64,000 nt of DNA from Microbacterium sp. CGR2 (GCF_003626735.1 NZ_RBHX01000001.1:3534001-3598000); one strand, 5' to 3'. Numbered from the stretch's first letter, positions 1 to 9,899 are shown. Translations and numbers: made by a program. The notes: generated by a model from the letters alone, not told the origin.

Positions 1-561
1 ACTCACGCCACCGACATCGCCAACGTGCTGGTCTGGGAGGATCTGCATGACGTGATACTCGTCGCACATTCCTATGGAAGCTGGGTCGCTTCCGCAGCAC
101 TGGAGGAGGTCTCCGATCGCGTGGCGGCGGTCGTGTTCATCGACTGCTACCTCCCTCGCGACGGCGAGCGCCTGCTGGATCATGGTCGCCCCGAGGCCGC
201 CCGCGACGTCGAACAGGCATTGGCTCAGAATCGACCGGGCCGTCCAGCGCCTTCCGCCCTCGACTTCCATGTGGTCGATTCCGCAGACCGGGAGTGGGTC
301 GATTCGCGCACCACTCCTCAGCCTGTCGGGAGCTCTCTGGAGCCCATACGACTCACCGGCGCGAGAGAGCGCGTGGCGCGCAAAGTCTATGTGCGCGCCC
401 CCGCATACAGAAGCGAACGATTCGACCTGACGTGGCAGGCTCTTTCCGCCACGCCCGGGTGGGAGATGCATCGGTTTCCCGGCGGGCACGACGTGATGAT
501 CGACGAGCCCGAGCTACTCTCCCGGCTGCTGCTCTCTCTGGTCGGCTCCGACCCCGCATGA
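1..561 (+). CDS. alpha/beta-fold hydrolase, 5' end cut by window edge
   Basis: The reading frame is open from base 1, so the gene starts outside the window and about the last 186 codons are present. The nucleophile elbow is clear: AHSYGS (GxSxG type) about 24 residues in, and a late GGHD with the probable catalytic His lies near the C-terminus. This matches small esterase/hydrolase proteins of the salicylate-esterase or EstC-like group within the alpha/beta superfamily. It stops 64 bases before the RBS-supported start of the flavin monooxygenase on the same strand, so the two may be co-transcribed and act on an aromatic ester or lactone. The substrate cannot be read from the sequence. Confidence 0.8.
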   Translation, partial: THATDIANVLVWEDLHDVILVAHSYGSWVASAALEEVSDRVAAVVFIDCYLPRDGERLLDHGRPEAARDVEQALAQNRPGRPAPSALDFHVVDSADREWVDSRTTPQPVGSSLEPIRLTGARERVARKVYVRAPAYRSERFDLTWQALSATPGWEMHRFPGGHDVMIDEPELLSRLLLSLVGSDPA

Positions 562-625
562 CCCCTCAGATCACCACGACGCACCCATGACCGACGCGGC
601 CGCAGCCGCTGGAGAGGAACTCGAC

Positions 626-2521
626 ATGCAGATCCATGTTCGCGGATACGAGGCCGGCGACCCGAGAGTGAAGTCTCCTGCGGGATACGGCATCGATCGA
701 CCGAAGGACATCCCCGATGAAATGGACGTCCTCATCGTCGGCACCGGGCCGGCCGCCGCCGTCATGACGGCCCAGCTGTCGAGGTTCCCCGCCGTGAATG
801 TGCGAGTCATCGAACAGCGCCCGGGTCCCCTCGAGGTCGGGCAGGCCGACGGCATCCAAGCGAGGTCCGTTGAAACCTTCCAGGCGTTCGGTTTCGCCGG
901 CGAGATCACCGACGAGGCATATCGAAATGTCGAGACGTGTTTCTGGCAGCCCGACCCTGACCGCCCCTCCCGCATCATCCGCACTGGCCGTAGACCCGAC
1001 GACGCGGACGGACTCAGCGAGTTCCCGCATCTCTATGTGAATCAATCCCGCGTCCTGAGCTACTTCCTCCGCGATGCCGAGCGCGCACCGGGTCGAGTGG
1101 TCCCCGACTACGGCATCGAGTTCGTCGATTGCACGATCGACGACCACGCCACGCACCCGGTCCAGGCACGCGTGCGCTACACGGCCGGTCCGCGTGCCGG
1201 GACCGAGCGGACGCTGAGGTGTCGCTATCTGGTCGGCGGGGACGGCGCACGCAGCAGTGTCCGAACCGCCCTGGGGTACCGTCTCGTCGGCGAGTCGGCG
1301 ATGCATGCGTGGGGCGTCATGGATGTCCTCGTGAACACTGACTTTCCGGACATCCAGCTGAAGTGCTCGATCCGCTCGCAGAACCATGGCAACATCCTGA
1401 TCATCCCGAGGGAGGGAGGATATTTGGTGCGTTTCTACGTCGATCTCGGCGACGTGGATCCGACCGACTCGGCCGCCGTGCGGTCGATGCCGCTCGAGCA
1501 GATCATCGCGAAGGCGAATCGCATCCTCTCGCCCTACACGCTGGATGTGAAGGCGGTGACGTGGTGGTCGGTCTACGAGGTCGCGCACAGGATCGCCGAG
1601 GCGTTCGACGATGTCGGGTCTCGTGGTGCTCGGGATCCCCGGGCGTTCATCATGGGTGACGCGTGCCACACCCATTCCGCCAGCGCGGGTCAGGGAATGA
1701 ACGTGTCGCTGCAGGACGGTTTCAATCTGGCATGGAAGCTGGCCGCTGTGGTCGAGGGTCGCGCCCCTGCGGCGCTGCTGGCGACCTACGCCGCAGAGCG
1801 CACGCAGGTGGCCCGTGATCTCATCGACTTCGACCGCACCTGGGCGAGCATCGTGGGACGCCCGCGCGCATCCGAGGCCGACCCCGCCGAACTCGAGCGA
1901 TATTACGTCTCGAACCTCGAGTTCACCGCGGGCTTCCGCACACAGTACGACGAATCGATCATCACCCTGGGCTCTGAGCATCAGCATCTCGCTCAGGGTT
2001 TCCCGACCGGTCGACGTTTCAAATCCGCGGAGGTGATTCGACGCGCCGACAATCGGTGGCTGCACCTCGGACACCTCCACGAAGCCGACGGCCGCTGGCG
2101 GATCTACGTGTTCGCCGACGCGAACGCACCCACGACGCACGGCACACCGACGGCCGACTTCGCGCTGTGGTGGTCCACGGACGCCGAATCGCCCCGGGTT
2201 GTCTACACCCCGCACGGGGCCGATGACGACGCGGTCTTCGACACGAAGGTCGTGTACCAACAGGACTACACCGAGTTCGACCCCGCCGATGTGCCCTCAG
2301 CGTTCAAGCCAATGAAGCTCCCGCTCGGACTCGCCGACATCAACCAGGTGTTCGCGTCCGGCCACGGTCGCGACATCTTTCGTGAGCGAGGCATCTCACG
2401 AGAAGGTGCGATCGTCATCGTGCGCCCCGATCAGTACGTCGCGGCCGTGCTCCCCCTCGATGCCCGAGGCACTCTGGTCGACTTCTTTCGCGGGAACATG
2501 ACCGCTCTCGTTGGTGGATAG
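626..2521 (+). CDS. FAD-dependent aromatic monooxygenase (phenol 2-monooxygenase-like)
   Basis: A 631-residue single-component flavoprotein hydroxylase. The N-terminal dinucleotide fold VLIVGTGPAAA lies near residues 35-45, with Ala where the third glycine of GxGxxG usually sits. GGDGARSSVR (DG motif) is near 204 and GDACHTHSASAGQGMN (GD motif) near 343. A thioredoxin-like C-terminal part follows, as in phenol 2-monooxygenase and 3-hydroxybenzoate 4-monooxygenase, and the length fits that family. I start at the ATG at 626 because GGAGAGGAA lies at the right distance (611-619); an in-frame ATG at 587 would add 13 residues but has no RBS. It probably hydroxylates a phenolic ring with NAD(P)H. 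The exact substrate is unknown. Confidence 0.87.
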   Translation: MQIHVRGYEAGDPRVKSPAGYGIDRPKDIPDEMDVLIVGTGPAAAVMTAQLSRFPAVNVRVIEQRPGPLEVGQADGIQARSVETFQAFGFAGEITDEAYRNVETCFWQPDPDRPSRIIRTGRRPDDADGLSEFPHLYVNQSRVLSYFLRDAERAPGRVVPDYGIEFVDCTIDDHATHPVQARVRYTAGPRAGTERTLRCRYLVGGDGARSSVRTALGYRLVGESAMHAWGVMDVLVNTDFPDIQLKCSIRSQNHGNILIIPREGGYLVRFYVDLGDVDPTDSAAVRSMPLEQIIAKANRILSPYTLDVKAVTWWSVYEVAHRIAEAFDDVGSRGARDPRAFIMGDACHTHSASAGQGMNVSLQDGFNLAWKLAAVVEGRAPAALLATYAAERTQVARDLIDFDRTWASIVGRPRASEADPAELERYYVSNLEFTAGFRTQYDESIITLGSEHQHLAQGFPTGRRFKSAEVIRRADNRWLHLGHLHEADGRWRIYVFADANAPTTHGTPTADFALWWSTDAESPRVVYTPHGADDDAVFDTKVVYQQDYTEFDPADVPSAFKPMKLPLGLADINQVFASGHGRDIFRERGISREGAIVIVRPDQYVAAVLPLDARGTLVDFFRGNMTALVGG

Positions 2522-2526
2522 CTAAT

Positions 2527-2571
2527 CGCGACAAAGATCGCGTTCTGGATCTCCGAGGGTTTCTTTCTCGG
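2527..2571. terminator. hairpins between convergent genes
   Basis: Two small inverted repeats follow the monooxygenase stop: CGCGA-N6-TCGCG (2527-2542) and CCGAG-N9-CTCGG (2553-2571) with a T-rich loop. They occupy the gap between convergent genes and could end transcription from either side. The stems are short, so this is tentative. Confidence 0.35.
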
Positions 2572-2594
2572 TAGTGGGGCGCTCGGAGCCGCGC

Positions 2595-3566
2595 TCAAGG
2601 CGAGGAGTCGGTGATGTCGGAGAGGATGCGATCGAGTGTACGGGTGACCGAGACCGTCGTGGCCGTGTCGTGCCATGGGTGCTCTCGCAGACCGGCGTCG
2701 ATCGCCACGGATACCGCCTCGAGCATCGGACCGTAGCCGTTGCCGACTCGCGGATGCCGCACCGACTCGGGCGAGCGGAAGATGCGCTCGGCGGTTCCGG
2801 CGTGGACACGGGCGTCACTGCCGGCCCAGAACATCGGATCCAGCGTGATCCACCCGCGTTCGCCACTCACCGCGGCTGAGAGTTCAAGGAACTCCACACC
2901 CGACCAGGCTAGCTGGGCGAATGCCCCGTCGGAGTGCTCCAGGGTGGCGTGCCCTGAGAGGTCGACGCCCTCAGAGACGACGCCCCGTGTCTGCACGGCA
3001 TCGGGCGCACCGAGGAACCAGTGCGCGAGCGTGACGGGGTAGATTCCGCGGTCGCGGAGGATGCTCCCGCCATCCTCCGGGCGCTCTCTGCCCGGACGCG
3101 GGAAGAAGGGGGTCCCGAAGCTCGCCCGCACACTGCGGATCGCGCCCAGCTCTCCCCCGGCGATGCGGTCGATCACCTCGACGTGCAGCGGGTTGAACCG
3201 CATCCACATCGCCTCCATCAGGAAGCGGTCTGCGGCCGCGGCCCGCGCGAAGAGCATCTCGGCGTCTGCCGCGGAGGTGGCGATGGGTTTCTCGACCAGG
3301 ACATGTTTGCCGGCATCGATCGCCTCGAGCGCGATGCTCGTGTGCGTGTCGGCAGGAGTCGCGATGTAGACGACGTCGACGTCATCGCGGGCGAGCAGCG
3401 CCGCGCGATCCGCGGTCGAGAAGTGGATGCCGTGCCGCGACGCGAAGTCCGCCGCTCGATCGGGCGCGCGCCCCCAGACCGCCGTGATCTCACCGCCGGT
3501 CGCCGCCAGATCGGAGACGAGACGGTGCGAGATGTCACCCGTGCCGATGATGCCCCATCTAGGCAT
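2595..3566 (-). CDS. Gfo/Idh/MocA-family oxidoreductase
   Basis: A 323-residue NAD(P)-dependent sugar-type dehydrogenase. The Rossmann motif GIIGTGDIS is at the N-terminus and the family signature VEKPIAT lies near residue 92; length is normal. It follows the MFS symporter and its ATG lies inside the end of that gene (8-nt overlap), so the two are translationally coupled. The likely role is oxidation, reduction or epimerisation at a hydroxyl of the imported sugar or glycoside. Gfo/Idh proteins cannot be assigned a substrate from sequence alone. The promoter upstream of the MFS carries a LacI-type operator, which places this gene in the glycoside regulon. Confidence 0.85.
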   Translation of the reverse strand: MPRWGIIGTGDISHRLVSDLAATGGEITAVWGRAPDRAADFASRHGIHFSTADRAALLARDDVDVVYIATPADTHTSIALEAIDAGKHVLVEKPIATSAADAEMLFARAAAADRFLMEAMWMRFNPLHVEVIDRIAGGELGAIRSVRASFGTPFFPRPGRERPEDGGSILRDRGIYPVTLAHWFLGAPDAVQTRGVVSEGVDLSGHATLEHSDGAFAQLAWSGVEFLELSAAVSGERGWITLDPMFWAGSDARVHAGTAERIFRSPESVRHPRVGNGYGPMLEAVSVAIDAGLREHPWHDTATTVSVTRTLDRILSDITDSSP

Positions 3567-4998
3567 CCGATCGCGTCCGCTCCCTGATCGGTGCCACCGT
3601 CGCGGTCGCCAGTGCCACGAGCACGAGAGCCGCAGCCCAGACCAGCTGGTAGCCGCCCGTCACCGACACGACGACCGCGGCGAGCGCCGGCGCCAATGCT
3701 TGACCGAGGTTCATGGCGACGATGGCCAGCCCCAGGTCGCGCCCAGCACGCGCCGGATCGGGGAGGACGTCGATGAACATCGCGTTGTCGACGGGCAGGT
3801 AGATCCCGAAGGCGAGACCGGTGACGATGACCTGCGCGAATAGCGCCGGCAGGGTCGGCGACAGCAGCGGGATGGCCATCGACAGGGCCATGAGAATCGA
3901 CGCGACGACGATGAACGGCTTGCGGCGGCCCACCCTGTCGGAGAGCCGACCCGAGACGGCCACGGCGAGGAGCGTGAACGGGATGCCCACGATTCCCAGG
4001 AGCGGCACGGTCGCAGACGCCTCGGCCGCGCTGAGCGCCGGGCTGATGTAGCTCTGCAACATGTACAGGGAGAGCACGGTCGAGGTGCTGTACCCGAAGA
4101 AGAAGAGAACGCGCGAGATCCACAGCCACCGGTAGTTGCGGGCCTTGATCGCGCTCGCATATCCGACGAGGAACGGCTTCCAGGCGAACCGCTCGCGTTC
4201 CATGTCGACCGAAGATTCGTCACGATTGCGCGTGACGAAGAGGACGGTCGCGATCGCGACCAGCAGGCCGAGGATCAGGTAGAAGTCCAGGCCGATCATC
4301 CCGAAGAGGGCACCCGCACCGATGCCGCCGAGAATCCCCCCGATGATCGCTCCCATGCTGGTCCACGACGTGACGCGGCCGCGCCGGTCTCGGGGCACCC
4401 GATCGGCGACCGTCGCCTGGAGGGGATTGCCCGCGACGTTCAGCGCGAGCTCGGCTGCCGACCAGAGCACGACGAGAACGACCAGGGACGGAGCGTAGCG
4501 GACCGCGACGAGCAAGACGGCTCCGATGAGTCCTGCGTAGAGGATCCACGGAGCGCGACGCCCAAGTCGAGAGCGGGTGCGGTCGGACATCACCCCAATC
4601 ACGGGCTGCAGAACCATCACGATGATGGCGCTGGTCGTCGTCACGAGCGCCAGGCCGTTCGCACGAGCCGCCTCGAAGTCCGTGAGCAGGGCGAGCTGGC
4701 GGGTTTGATCTGCGGTCGGCATGACCTCGCCGGAGGCGACCGCCCGACCCAGTTCAGTGAGAGCCTGCAGATCGACGCCCGCGTCGGCACCGCTGAAGAA
4801 CGAACCGAACTCGAGCATCTGGATCTGGTTCGGCATGAGGATGCCGCTCGTCGCCGTCCACACCGCCGTCACGGCCAGAGACAGCAGGAGGTACCAGCGG
4901 ATGTAGCGCGACAGCTGCTTCTTTGCGTCGTAGTGCACAGCGACCATCGAGGTCCACCGCGCCTCCTCGCCGGCGGCCTGTGCGACCTGCTCGCTCAT
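3559..4998 (-). CDS. MFS transporter, GPH/SLC45-like sugar symporter
   Basis: A 479-residue membrane protein with 12 predicted helices. It has the MFS loop 2-3 motif DRTRSRLGRR and a matching repeat SDRVGRRKPF in the second half. This is typical of glycoside-pentoside-hexuronide cation symporters and related sucrose-type carriers. I use the internal ATG at 4998 (MSEQVAQ) rather than an upstream in-frame codon at 5034, because the earlier residues look like non-coding leader. The gene overlaps the downstream Gfo/Idh gene. A LacI-type operator and promoter lie about 120 bases upstream. A glycoside or uronide is the probable cargo, by context. Confidence 0.83.
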   Translation of the reverse strand: MSEQVAQAAGEEARWTSMVAVHYDAKKQLSRYIRWYLLLSLAVTAVWTATSGILMPNQIQMLEFGSFFSGADAGVDLQALTELGRAVASGEVMPTADQTRQLALLTDFEAARANGLALVTTTSAIIVMVLQPVIGVMSDRTRSRLGRRAPWILYAGLIGAVLLVAVRYAPSLVVLVVLWSAAELALNVAGNPLQATVADRVPRDRRGRVTSWTSMGAIIGGILGGIGAGALFGMIGLDFYLILGLLVAIATVLFVTRNRDESSVDMERERFAWKPFLVGYASAIKARNYRWLWISRVLFFFGYSTSTVLSLYMLQSYISPALSAAEASATVPLLGIVGIPFTLLAVAVSGRLSDRVGRRKPFIVVASILMALSMAIPLLSPTLPALFAQVIVTGLAFGIYLPVDNAMFIDVLPDPARAGRDLGLAIVAMNLGQALAPALAAVVVSVTGGYQLVWAAALVLVALATATVAPIRERTRSDA

Positions 4999-5094
4999 GA
5001 GCGGGCACCCATGGCGGCGGTTGCCCGAGGGCACGGGGCGAACAGCGCATTCGACATCGAAGACTCCAGACCGTCTCGCTGTTGAGACAGTTAC

Positions 5095-5133
5095 ATCAAA
5101 ACAGATCTCAGACGATTCGGCAACCGATTGCCA
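5095..5133 (-). promoter_or_regulatory. LacI-type operator and promoter before MFS-Gfo/Idh
   Basis: Operator CGGCAACCGATTGCCA at 5118-5133. Read on the minus strand its arm TTGCCG forms a -35 box, followed by a 17-bp spacer and TTTGAT (5095-5100) as -10. The geometry matches the sites at 9883, 20865 and 25443. Repressor binding would directly cover the -35. Confidence 0.7.
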
Positions 5134-5178
5134 GAAAAGGAAGAAGTCATCTCGGATGCTCGAAGCGAGAACCTGGCG

Positions 5179-6216
5179 TCAGCTACGAGCGACGGGCCCA
5201 GTGCTCCCGCGGACGACGAGCGTCGTCGCCAGCGGTTCGTCACTCACGGGCTCGGTGGCGTCACCCAGAGCCTCCAGCACCTTGCCGACGGCGCGCTCCC
5301 CCGCCAGCTGCAGCTGCGCCCGGACGGTCGTGAGCGCGGGGACGATGAGCTCACTGCCGAAGATGTCGTCGAACCCGGCGACGCTCAGGTCGTCCGGAAT
5401 GCGGATGCCTGAAGCCGTGGAGGCCTGGATGAGGCCGATCGCCATCAGGTCGTTGAAGGCGATCACGGCACTCGTCCGCGCCGCCTGCACACGACGAAGC
5501 GCCTCGCGGCCGCCGTCGATCGTCGGACTGAGCGGTCCGATCTCGACGACCGCGATGCCGCGCGTCTCGGCGGCGTCGAGGAGGGCCTCCCAGCGACGCC
5601 GGCTGATCCACGACGTCTCGGGACCCGAGAGGTAGGCGATCGAGGTGTGTCCGAGATCGGCGAGATGGGCGACCAATTCGACGACCCCCTCCTCCACCTG
5701 AGGCAGGACTCCGACGATACCGTCGACGCGGCGGTTGATGAGGATCACGGGCTTGCGCTCCGCGAGGCGCGTGATCCGCTCGTCGCCCAGCCGGGTCGTC
5801 GCGAGGATCAGGCCGTCGACACTGGGCATCAACCGCGACACCGCTTCGGCCTCCGCCTCGCCCGACTCCTGGGACTCGGCGATCACGAGCGTGTATCCGG
5901 CGCTGGCGGCCGTGTGCTCGGCGCCGCGGACGATCCCGAAGATCACGGGGTTGGTGATGTCCGCCACCATCAGACCGATGGTGTGGCTCCTCCCGGTCGG
6001 CAGCGCCCGGGCCATCGGGTTGAACTGGAAGTCCAGAAGGTCAGCCGCAGCCCGGATCCGCTCTTCGGTCTTCTTGCTGATCCGACCCGGCTTGCTCAGC
6101 GCGCGCGACACCGTCGACGGGTTCACCCCTGCAAGCTCCGCGATGTCGTAGATGGTGGCGGCACCGTTGCGCCGCCGGATGCGCTCTGCGATATCGCCGG
6201 GCACTTCGTCGTCCAT
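5179..6216 (-). CDS. LacI-family transcriptional regulator
   Basis: A 345-residue regulator. An N-terminal LacI helix-turn-helix (TIYDIAELAGVNPSTVSRAL, about residues 18-37) and hinge helix precede a periplasmic-binding-protein-like effector domain (IGLMVADITNPVIFGIVRG). The ATG at 6216 is chosen because GGGAGG lies four bases upstream; longer in-frame extensions run over the gntK gene region. It is the last gene of the uidA-manD-gntK operon, whose promoter carries a LacI-type operator, so autoregulation is likely. The recognition helix VNPSTVSRAL is nearly the same as LNPSTVSRAL in the second LacI protein (25546-26580), so both may read the same CG-centred operators. The effector is perhaps a glucuronate-pathway intermediate (inference). 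Confidence 0.92.
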   Translation of the reverse strand: MDDEVPGDIAERIRRRNGAATIYDIAELAGVNPSTVSRALSKPGRISKKTEERIRAAADLLDFQFNPMARALPTGRSHTIGLMVADITNPVIFGIVRGAEHTAASAGYTLVIAESQESGEAEAEAVSRLMPSVDGLILATTRLGDERITRLAERKPVILINRRVDGIVGVLPQVEEGVVELVAHLADLGHTSIAYLSGPETSWISRRRWEALLDAAETRGIAVVEIGPLSPTIDGGREALRRVQAARTSAVIAFNDLMAIGLIQASTASGIRIPDDLSVAGFDDIFGSELIVPALTTVRAQLQLAGERAVGKVLEALGDATEPVSDEPLATTLVVRGSTGPVARS

Positions 6217-6239
6217 GGATCCTCCCAGCTCCCAGCGTG

Positions 6240-6743
6240 TCATGCTCGGGGCGATTCGAGCCATTCGACGACGCTGTTGACGATCGCGTCGGGCGTCGAA
6301 GCGACGTCGACGGTCATGCCGCCCTCCCCCGCTTCGAGCGGCTCGAGCGTGTCGAGCTGCGAACGCAGGAGCGAAGGCGGCATGAAGTGGTCGGTGCGGC
6401 CCGCCGCACGCTCGGCGAGCAGGAGGTCGCTGCCGTGCAGGTGCACGAAGACGACATGCGCGGCCCGCTCGCGGATCCGGTCGCGGTAGCGACGCCGAAG
6501 AGCGGAGCAGGCGATCACCGCGCCGGATGCCGACCGCGCGGCGAGTTCCCTCCCGACGAGGTCGAGCCACGGCATCCGGTCCTCATCCGTGAGCGGCGTA
6601 CCGGCGCTCATCTTCGCCCTGTTCGCGGCCGGGTGGAGGTCGTCAGCGTCGAGGAAGTCCGTGCCGAGTCGCTCTGCGAGCAGACTCGCCACGGTGGACT
6701 TGCCCGCGGCAGAGACCCCCATCACCACCACGAGAGGGCGCAT
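6240..6743 (-). CDS. gntK: gluconokinase-family carbohydrate kinase
   Basis: A 167-residue GntK-type kinase, the usual family length. The P-loop GVSAAGKST is at residues 9-17, and DADDLHPAANRAKM, the gluconate-binding/lid region of this family, follows. It starts at the ATG at 6743, 8 bases after the stop of manD, and ends 23 bases before lacI. By family it phosphorylates D-gluconate to 6-phosphogluconate. Its place directly behind ManD, whose product is 2-keto-3-deoxygluconate (KDG), is odd because that pathway needs a KDG kinase of the PfkB type. It may serve a side stream of gluconate, or act on KDG; the latter is speculation. Confidence 0.88.
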   Translation of the reverse strand: MRPLVVVMGVSAAGKSTVASLLAERLGTDFLDADDLHPAANRAKMSAGTPLTDEDRMPWLDLVGRELAARSASGAVIACSALRRRYRDRIRERAAHVVFVHLHGSDLLLAERAAGRTDHFMPPSLLRSQLDTLEPLEAGEGGMTVDVASTPDAIVNSVVEWLESPRA

Positions 6744-6751
6744 CGGTCCGC

Positions 6752-7990
6752 TCACCAGTCGTGCACTGTCCCGTCGAGCAGGCGGTTGTACGGCAGGTAC
6801 GCCTGCTCGTACGGGTACTTGCCCGCCTCGTCGACATCGAGTTCGACACCGAGCCCCGGCTTGTCGCCTGGGTGCAGATATCCGTCGGTCCACGTGAACG
6901 ACTGCTGGAACACCTGGTCGGTGCGCGAGCCGTGCTGCATGTACTCCTGGATGCCGAAGTTGTGGATCGCGAGTCCCAGGTGCATCGCCGCCGCCATGCC
7001 CACCGGCGAGATGTCGGTCGGCCCGTGCATGCCCGATTTGATCTGGTACATCGCCGCGTAGTCGAGAGTCTTCTTCAACGCGCTGATGCCGCCCATGTGC
7101 GTGACCGCTCCGCGGACGTAGTCGATGAGCTGGTCGCGGATGATGTCCTTGAAGTCCCAGACCGTGTTGAAGATCTCGCCGATCGCGAGCGGCGTGGTCG
7201 TGTGCTGCCGCACGAGCCGCAGCGCCTCCTGGTTCTCGGCCGGCGTGCAGTCCTCGAGCCAGAAGAGGTCGTACGGCTCGAGATCCTTGCCCAGTCGGGC
7301 GGCCTGGATCGGCGTCATCCGGTGATGACCGTCGTGCAGCAGCGGGATGTCGGGTCCGAACTCGTTGCGCACCGCCTCGAAGACCCCCGGCAGATGGTTC
7401 AGGTAGGCCCGGGTGTCCCAGTCCTCCTCGACAGGCTTCGCACCTCGGCGGGCGGGCTCGTGGTCGTATCGAGCCTCTCCGCCGCCGGTGTCCGCCGACT
7501 GCGAGGCGATGCCGTAGATGGCCTTGAGAGTGGGCACACCCGTCTGCACGCGGATCGCCCGGTATCCCTGCTCCTGGTGCGCGCGGATCGAGTCGAACAG
7601 CTCGGGCAGCTCCTTGCCGGACGCGTGCCCGTAGGCCATCAGCCCCTTGCGGCTGGCGCCGCCGAGCAGCTGGTACACCGGCAGACCGGCGACCTTGCCC
7701 TTGATGTCCCACAGAGCCATGTCGACTGCGGCGATGGCAGCCATGGTGACCGGTCCTCGGCGCCAGTACGCGCTGCGGTACAGGAACTGCCAGGTGTCCT
7801 CGATGCGCGACTCATCGGCGCCGATCAGCAGCGGAACGACGTGCTCGGTCAGGTAGGCGACGACCGCGAGCTCGCGCCCGTTCAGCGTCGCATCACCCAG
7901 TCCGGTCACGCCGTCGGCGGTCGTGATCTTGAGCGTCACGAAGTTGCGATCGGGACTCGTGACGATGACGTCGGCCCTGTCGATGGTCAT
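6752..7990 (-). CDS. manD: D-mannonate dehydratase, enolase superfamily (ManD/RspA type)
   Basis: A 412-residue enolase-superfamily acid-sugar dehydratase that converts D-mannonate to 2-keto-3-deoxy-D-gluconate. Metal ligands fit the family: Asp in LLHDGHHRM near 217, Glu in WLED near 243, Glu in GEIFN near 269. The catalytic His region HGPTDISP is near 320. This is the ManD/RspA fold, unrelated to UxuA. It lies 10 bases downstream of the beta-glucuronidase and just before gntK, completing the path glucuronate (UxaC), fructuronate (UxuB), mannonate (ManD). Some ManD homologues are slow and act on D-gluconate; genome context here favours a real catabolic role. Confidence 0.9.
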   Translation of the reverse strand: MTIDRADVIVTSPDRNFVTLKITTADGVTGLGDATLNGRELAVVAYLTEHVVPLLIGADESRIEDTWQFLYRSAYWRRGPVTMAAIAAVDMALWDIKGKVAGLPVYQLLGGASRKGLMAYGHASGKELPELFDSIRAHQEQGYRAIRVQTGVPTLKAIYGIASQSADTGGGEARYDHEPARRGAKPVEEDWDTRAYLNHLPGVFEAVRNEFGPDIPLLHDGHHRMTPIQAARLGKDLEPYDLFWLEDCTPAENQEALRLVRQHTTTPLAIGEIFNTVWDFKDIIRDQLIDYVRGAVTHMGGISALKKTLDYAAMYQIKSGMHGPTDISPVGMAAAMHLGLAIHNFGIQEYMQHGSRTDQVFQQSFTWTDGYLHPGDKPGLGVELDVDEAGKYPYEQAYLPYNRLLDGTVHDW

Positions 7991-8000
7991 GCTTCTCTCC

Positions 8001-9815
8001 TCATTGCGATGCGCGGTCGGTCAGGCGTCGTCGGCCGGGCTTGCGTCCGTCGAGTCCGCGCCAGCGCTGACGCAGAGCGAACGCCGCGGCCTTCGGGCGA
8101 CGTTCACGGGTGAAGATGCCCTTGCGGTTTCCCCCGACCCGGTGCAGACCGTTCGTGGTCGCGAAGTCCGCGAAGTTCCAGATCTGCTCACCCACGAACT
8201 GCGGGAAGCGATCGAAGACCCGGTGGTACATCGCGAGCAGGTCGGTCTGGTACTCCTCGGTCCACACCTGATCCCACACCGAGTGCAGACCGGGCATCGT
8301 GTCGGCGCCGTACTCGAGCATCATGATTGGCTTGCCCGTGCGGTCGATCCACCCCTGGAGGTCTCCCTGCAGATACATCTCGGCCGTCGCGAGATCGCCG
8401 GCGTTGATGTACCAGCCGTAGTAGCGGTTGAGGCTCACGACGTCGAACAGATCGATGATCTGGTCGTTCTTGAACGTCGCGAACATCACCATCGAATAGG
8501 TGATCGGACGCGTCGGGTCGAGCTCTCTCACCAGGTCGACGAGCGGTTCGAAGTACTCGCGCGCGCCGTCTTCGTTCGATGCCGGCTCGTTCGCGATGCA
8601 CCAGAGCACCACCGACGGGTGGTTCTTGTCCCGTCCGATGAGCTCGCGCAGGTGCTGCGCGTGAGCGGCCTGGGTCTCGGCGCCCGCGTACTGCTCCGAG
8701 AAGGTGGGGAAGGGCGGCGTGCCGCTGAGTCCGCCGACCACACCCATGTTGAGGCCTACGGCCGCGGTCTCGTCGATCACCAGGATGCCGTGCCGGTCGG
8801 CGAAGTCGAGCACGTTCTCGGCATACGGATAGTGCGAGGTGCGGAACGAATTCGCTCCCGTCCACTCCATCAGCTGGAAGTCGTGCACCATGTACGCATC
8901 GTCATGGCCCTTGCCGCGGACGAACGTGTCTTCGTGCTTGCCGAAGCCCGTGAAGTAGAACGGCTCTCCGTTCACGAGGAACTCCTCGCCTCGGACCTCG
9001 ACGGTGCGCACGCCGACCGCGAGCGAATACGTGTCGAGCACGTCGTCGCCATCGACGGCATCCACAGTGAGGTCGTAGAGGTAGGCCGCACCCGGCTCCC
9101 ACAGCACCACGTCAGCGATCTCGAGACGCCCCTCAGCTCCGGTCGCGGTGGCGACCACGCTGCCTGCGGCGTCCGCCAGGCTGACGCGGACGGCGGCGCC
9201 GCCGACGGTCTCGACCCGGTAGTCGACGAAGCCCGTCGACCCCTCGAACTCCGTCACCACGGTCACGTCATCGACATGCACCTGCGGCAGCGAGTACAGC
9301 GACACGGAGCGGGCGAGCCCCGCGTAGTTGTAGAAGTCGTGGAAGTAGGTCTGGGTCTTGCCTCCGGTCATCCCGATCTCGATCTTGCCCGGCGGGATGG
9401 TGACGTTCGTGAGATCGGGGCTGACGGCGACGGTGAGGCGGAAGGCGGAGCCCGGCTTCACCGCATCCGTGATGTCGATGTCGAACGGCGTGTAGCCGCC
9501 GACGTGGCCTCCGACGAGCAGATCGTCGACGTAGACCTTCGCGGTGTGGGTGGCGGCATCGAAGCGGAGCAGGATCCGCTCGCCCGTCCAGCCACGGGGT
9601 ACCTGCACGGTGCGCTGGTAATAGACCCAGCCGACGTGGTCGCGGATCGCCGGGTCCGTGAAGAGGTCGTTGTAGCTCGCGGGGACCGCTGCCTCGAGCG
9701 GTGTGTCGAGGGTCGAGCGCCAGGGCTCCTCGGGGAGCCGGGAGTCGATGGCGAATCTCCAGACGCCGTCGAGGGTGACGAGGTCACGGGTCGCGGTGGC
9801 GATGGGCTTGAGCAT
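8001..9815 (-). CDS. uidA: beta-glucuronidase, GH2
   Basis: A 604-residue GH2 enzyme with sugar-binding, immunoglobulin-like and TIM-barrel domains. The acid/base Glu is in ANEPA (residue 410) and the nucleophile Glu in LEYGADT (residue 501). The C-terminal [10 protein letters not shown] carries the N-x-K pair (N563, K565) that in E. coli GusA contacts the glucuronate carboxylate, so this is a glucuronidase and not a galactosidase. ATG 9815 is used; an adjacent TTG at 9818 is not needed. There is no signal peptide, so it is cytoplasmic and acts after glycoside uptake. It is first gene of the uidA-manD-gntK-lacI operon. A paralogue with identical residue spacing is at 23611-25374. Confidence 0.94.
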   Translation of the reverse strand: MLKPIATATRDLVTLDGVWRFAIDSRLPEEPWRSTLDTPLEAAVPASYNDLFTDPAIRDHVGWVYYQRTVQVPRGWTGERILLRFDAATHTAKVYVDDLLVGGHVGGYTPFDIDITDAVKPGSAFRLTVAVSPDLTNVTIPPGKIEIGMTGGKTQTYFHDFYNYAGLARSVSLYSLPQVHVDDVTVVTEFEGSTGFVDYRVETVGGAAVRVSLADAAGSVVATATGAEGRLEIADVVLWEPGAAYLYDLTVDAVDGDDVLDTYSLAVGVRTVEVRGEEFLVNGEPFYFTGFGKHEDTFVRGKGHDDAYMVHDFQLMEWTGANSFRTSHYPYAENVLDFADRHGILVIDETAAVGLNMGVVGGLSGTPPFPTFSEQYAGAETQAAHAQHLRELIGRDKNHPSVVLWCIANEPASNEDGAREYFEPLVDLVRELDPTRPITYSMVMFATFKNDQIIDLFDVVSLNRYYGWYINAGDLATAEMYLQGDLQGWIDRTGKPIMMLEYGADTMPGLHSVWDQVWTEEYQTDLLAMYHRVFDRFPQFVGEQIWNFADFATTNGLHRVGGNRKGIFTRERRPKAAAFALRQRWRGLDGRKPGRRRLTDRASQ

Positions 9816-9859
9816 CAATGGCCTTTCGTGCGCTTCGTTGCGGTGCGTCGTGCGTGATC

Positions 9860-9898
9860 AGTACAGCAGATTCCGAGAAGAATGGCAACCGATTGCCA
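9860..9898 (-). promoter_or_regulatory. LacI-type operator and promoter before uidA
   Basis: Operator TGGCAACCGATTGCCA at 9883-9898. On the minus strand its second arm TTGCCA is the -35, followed by a 17-bp spacer and TGTACT (9860-9865) as -10. This is the cleanest member of the operator set and drives uidA-manD-gntK-lacI. It abuts the stop codon of the SDR gene at 9900. Confidence 0.78.
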
Positions 9899-9899
9899 G

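Noticed and set aside
566..2260. Open frame of 564 codons on the minus strand opposite the flavin monooxygenase
   Set aside because: It is the GC-rich shadow of the real gene: composition is Arg/Val/Asp-rich, no domain can be recognised, and it runs into the neighbouring gene.
6761..8113. Open frame of 450 codons on the plus strand
   Set aside because: It lies opposite manD and uidA, both with clear motifs. No RBS and no recognisable protein.
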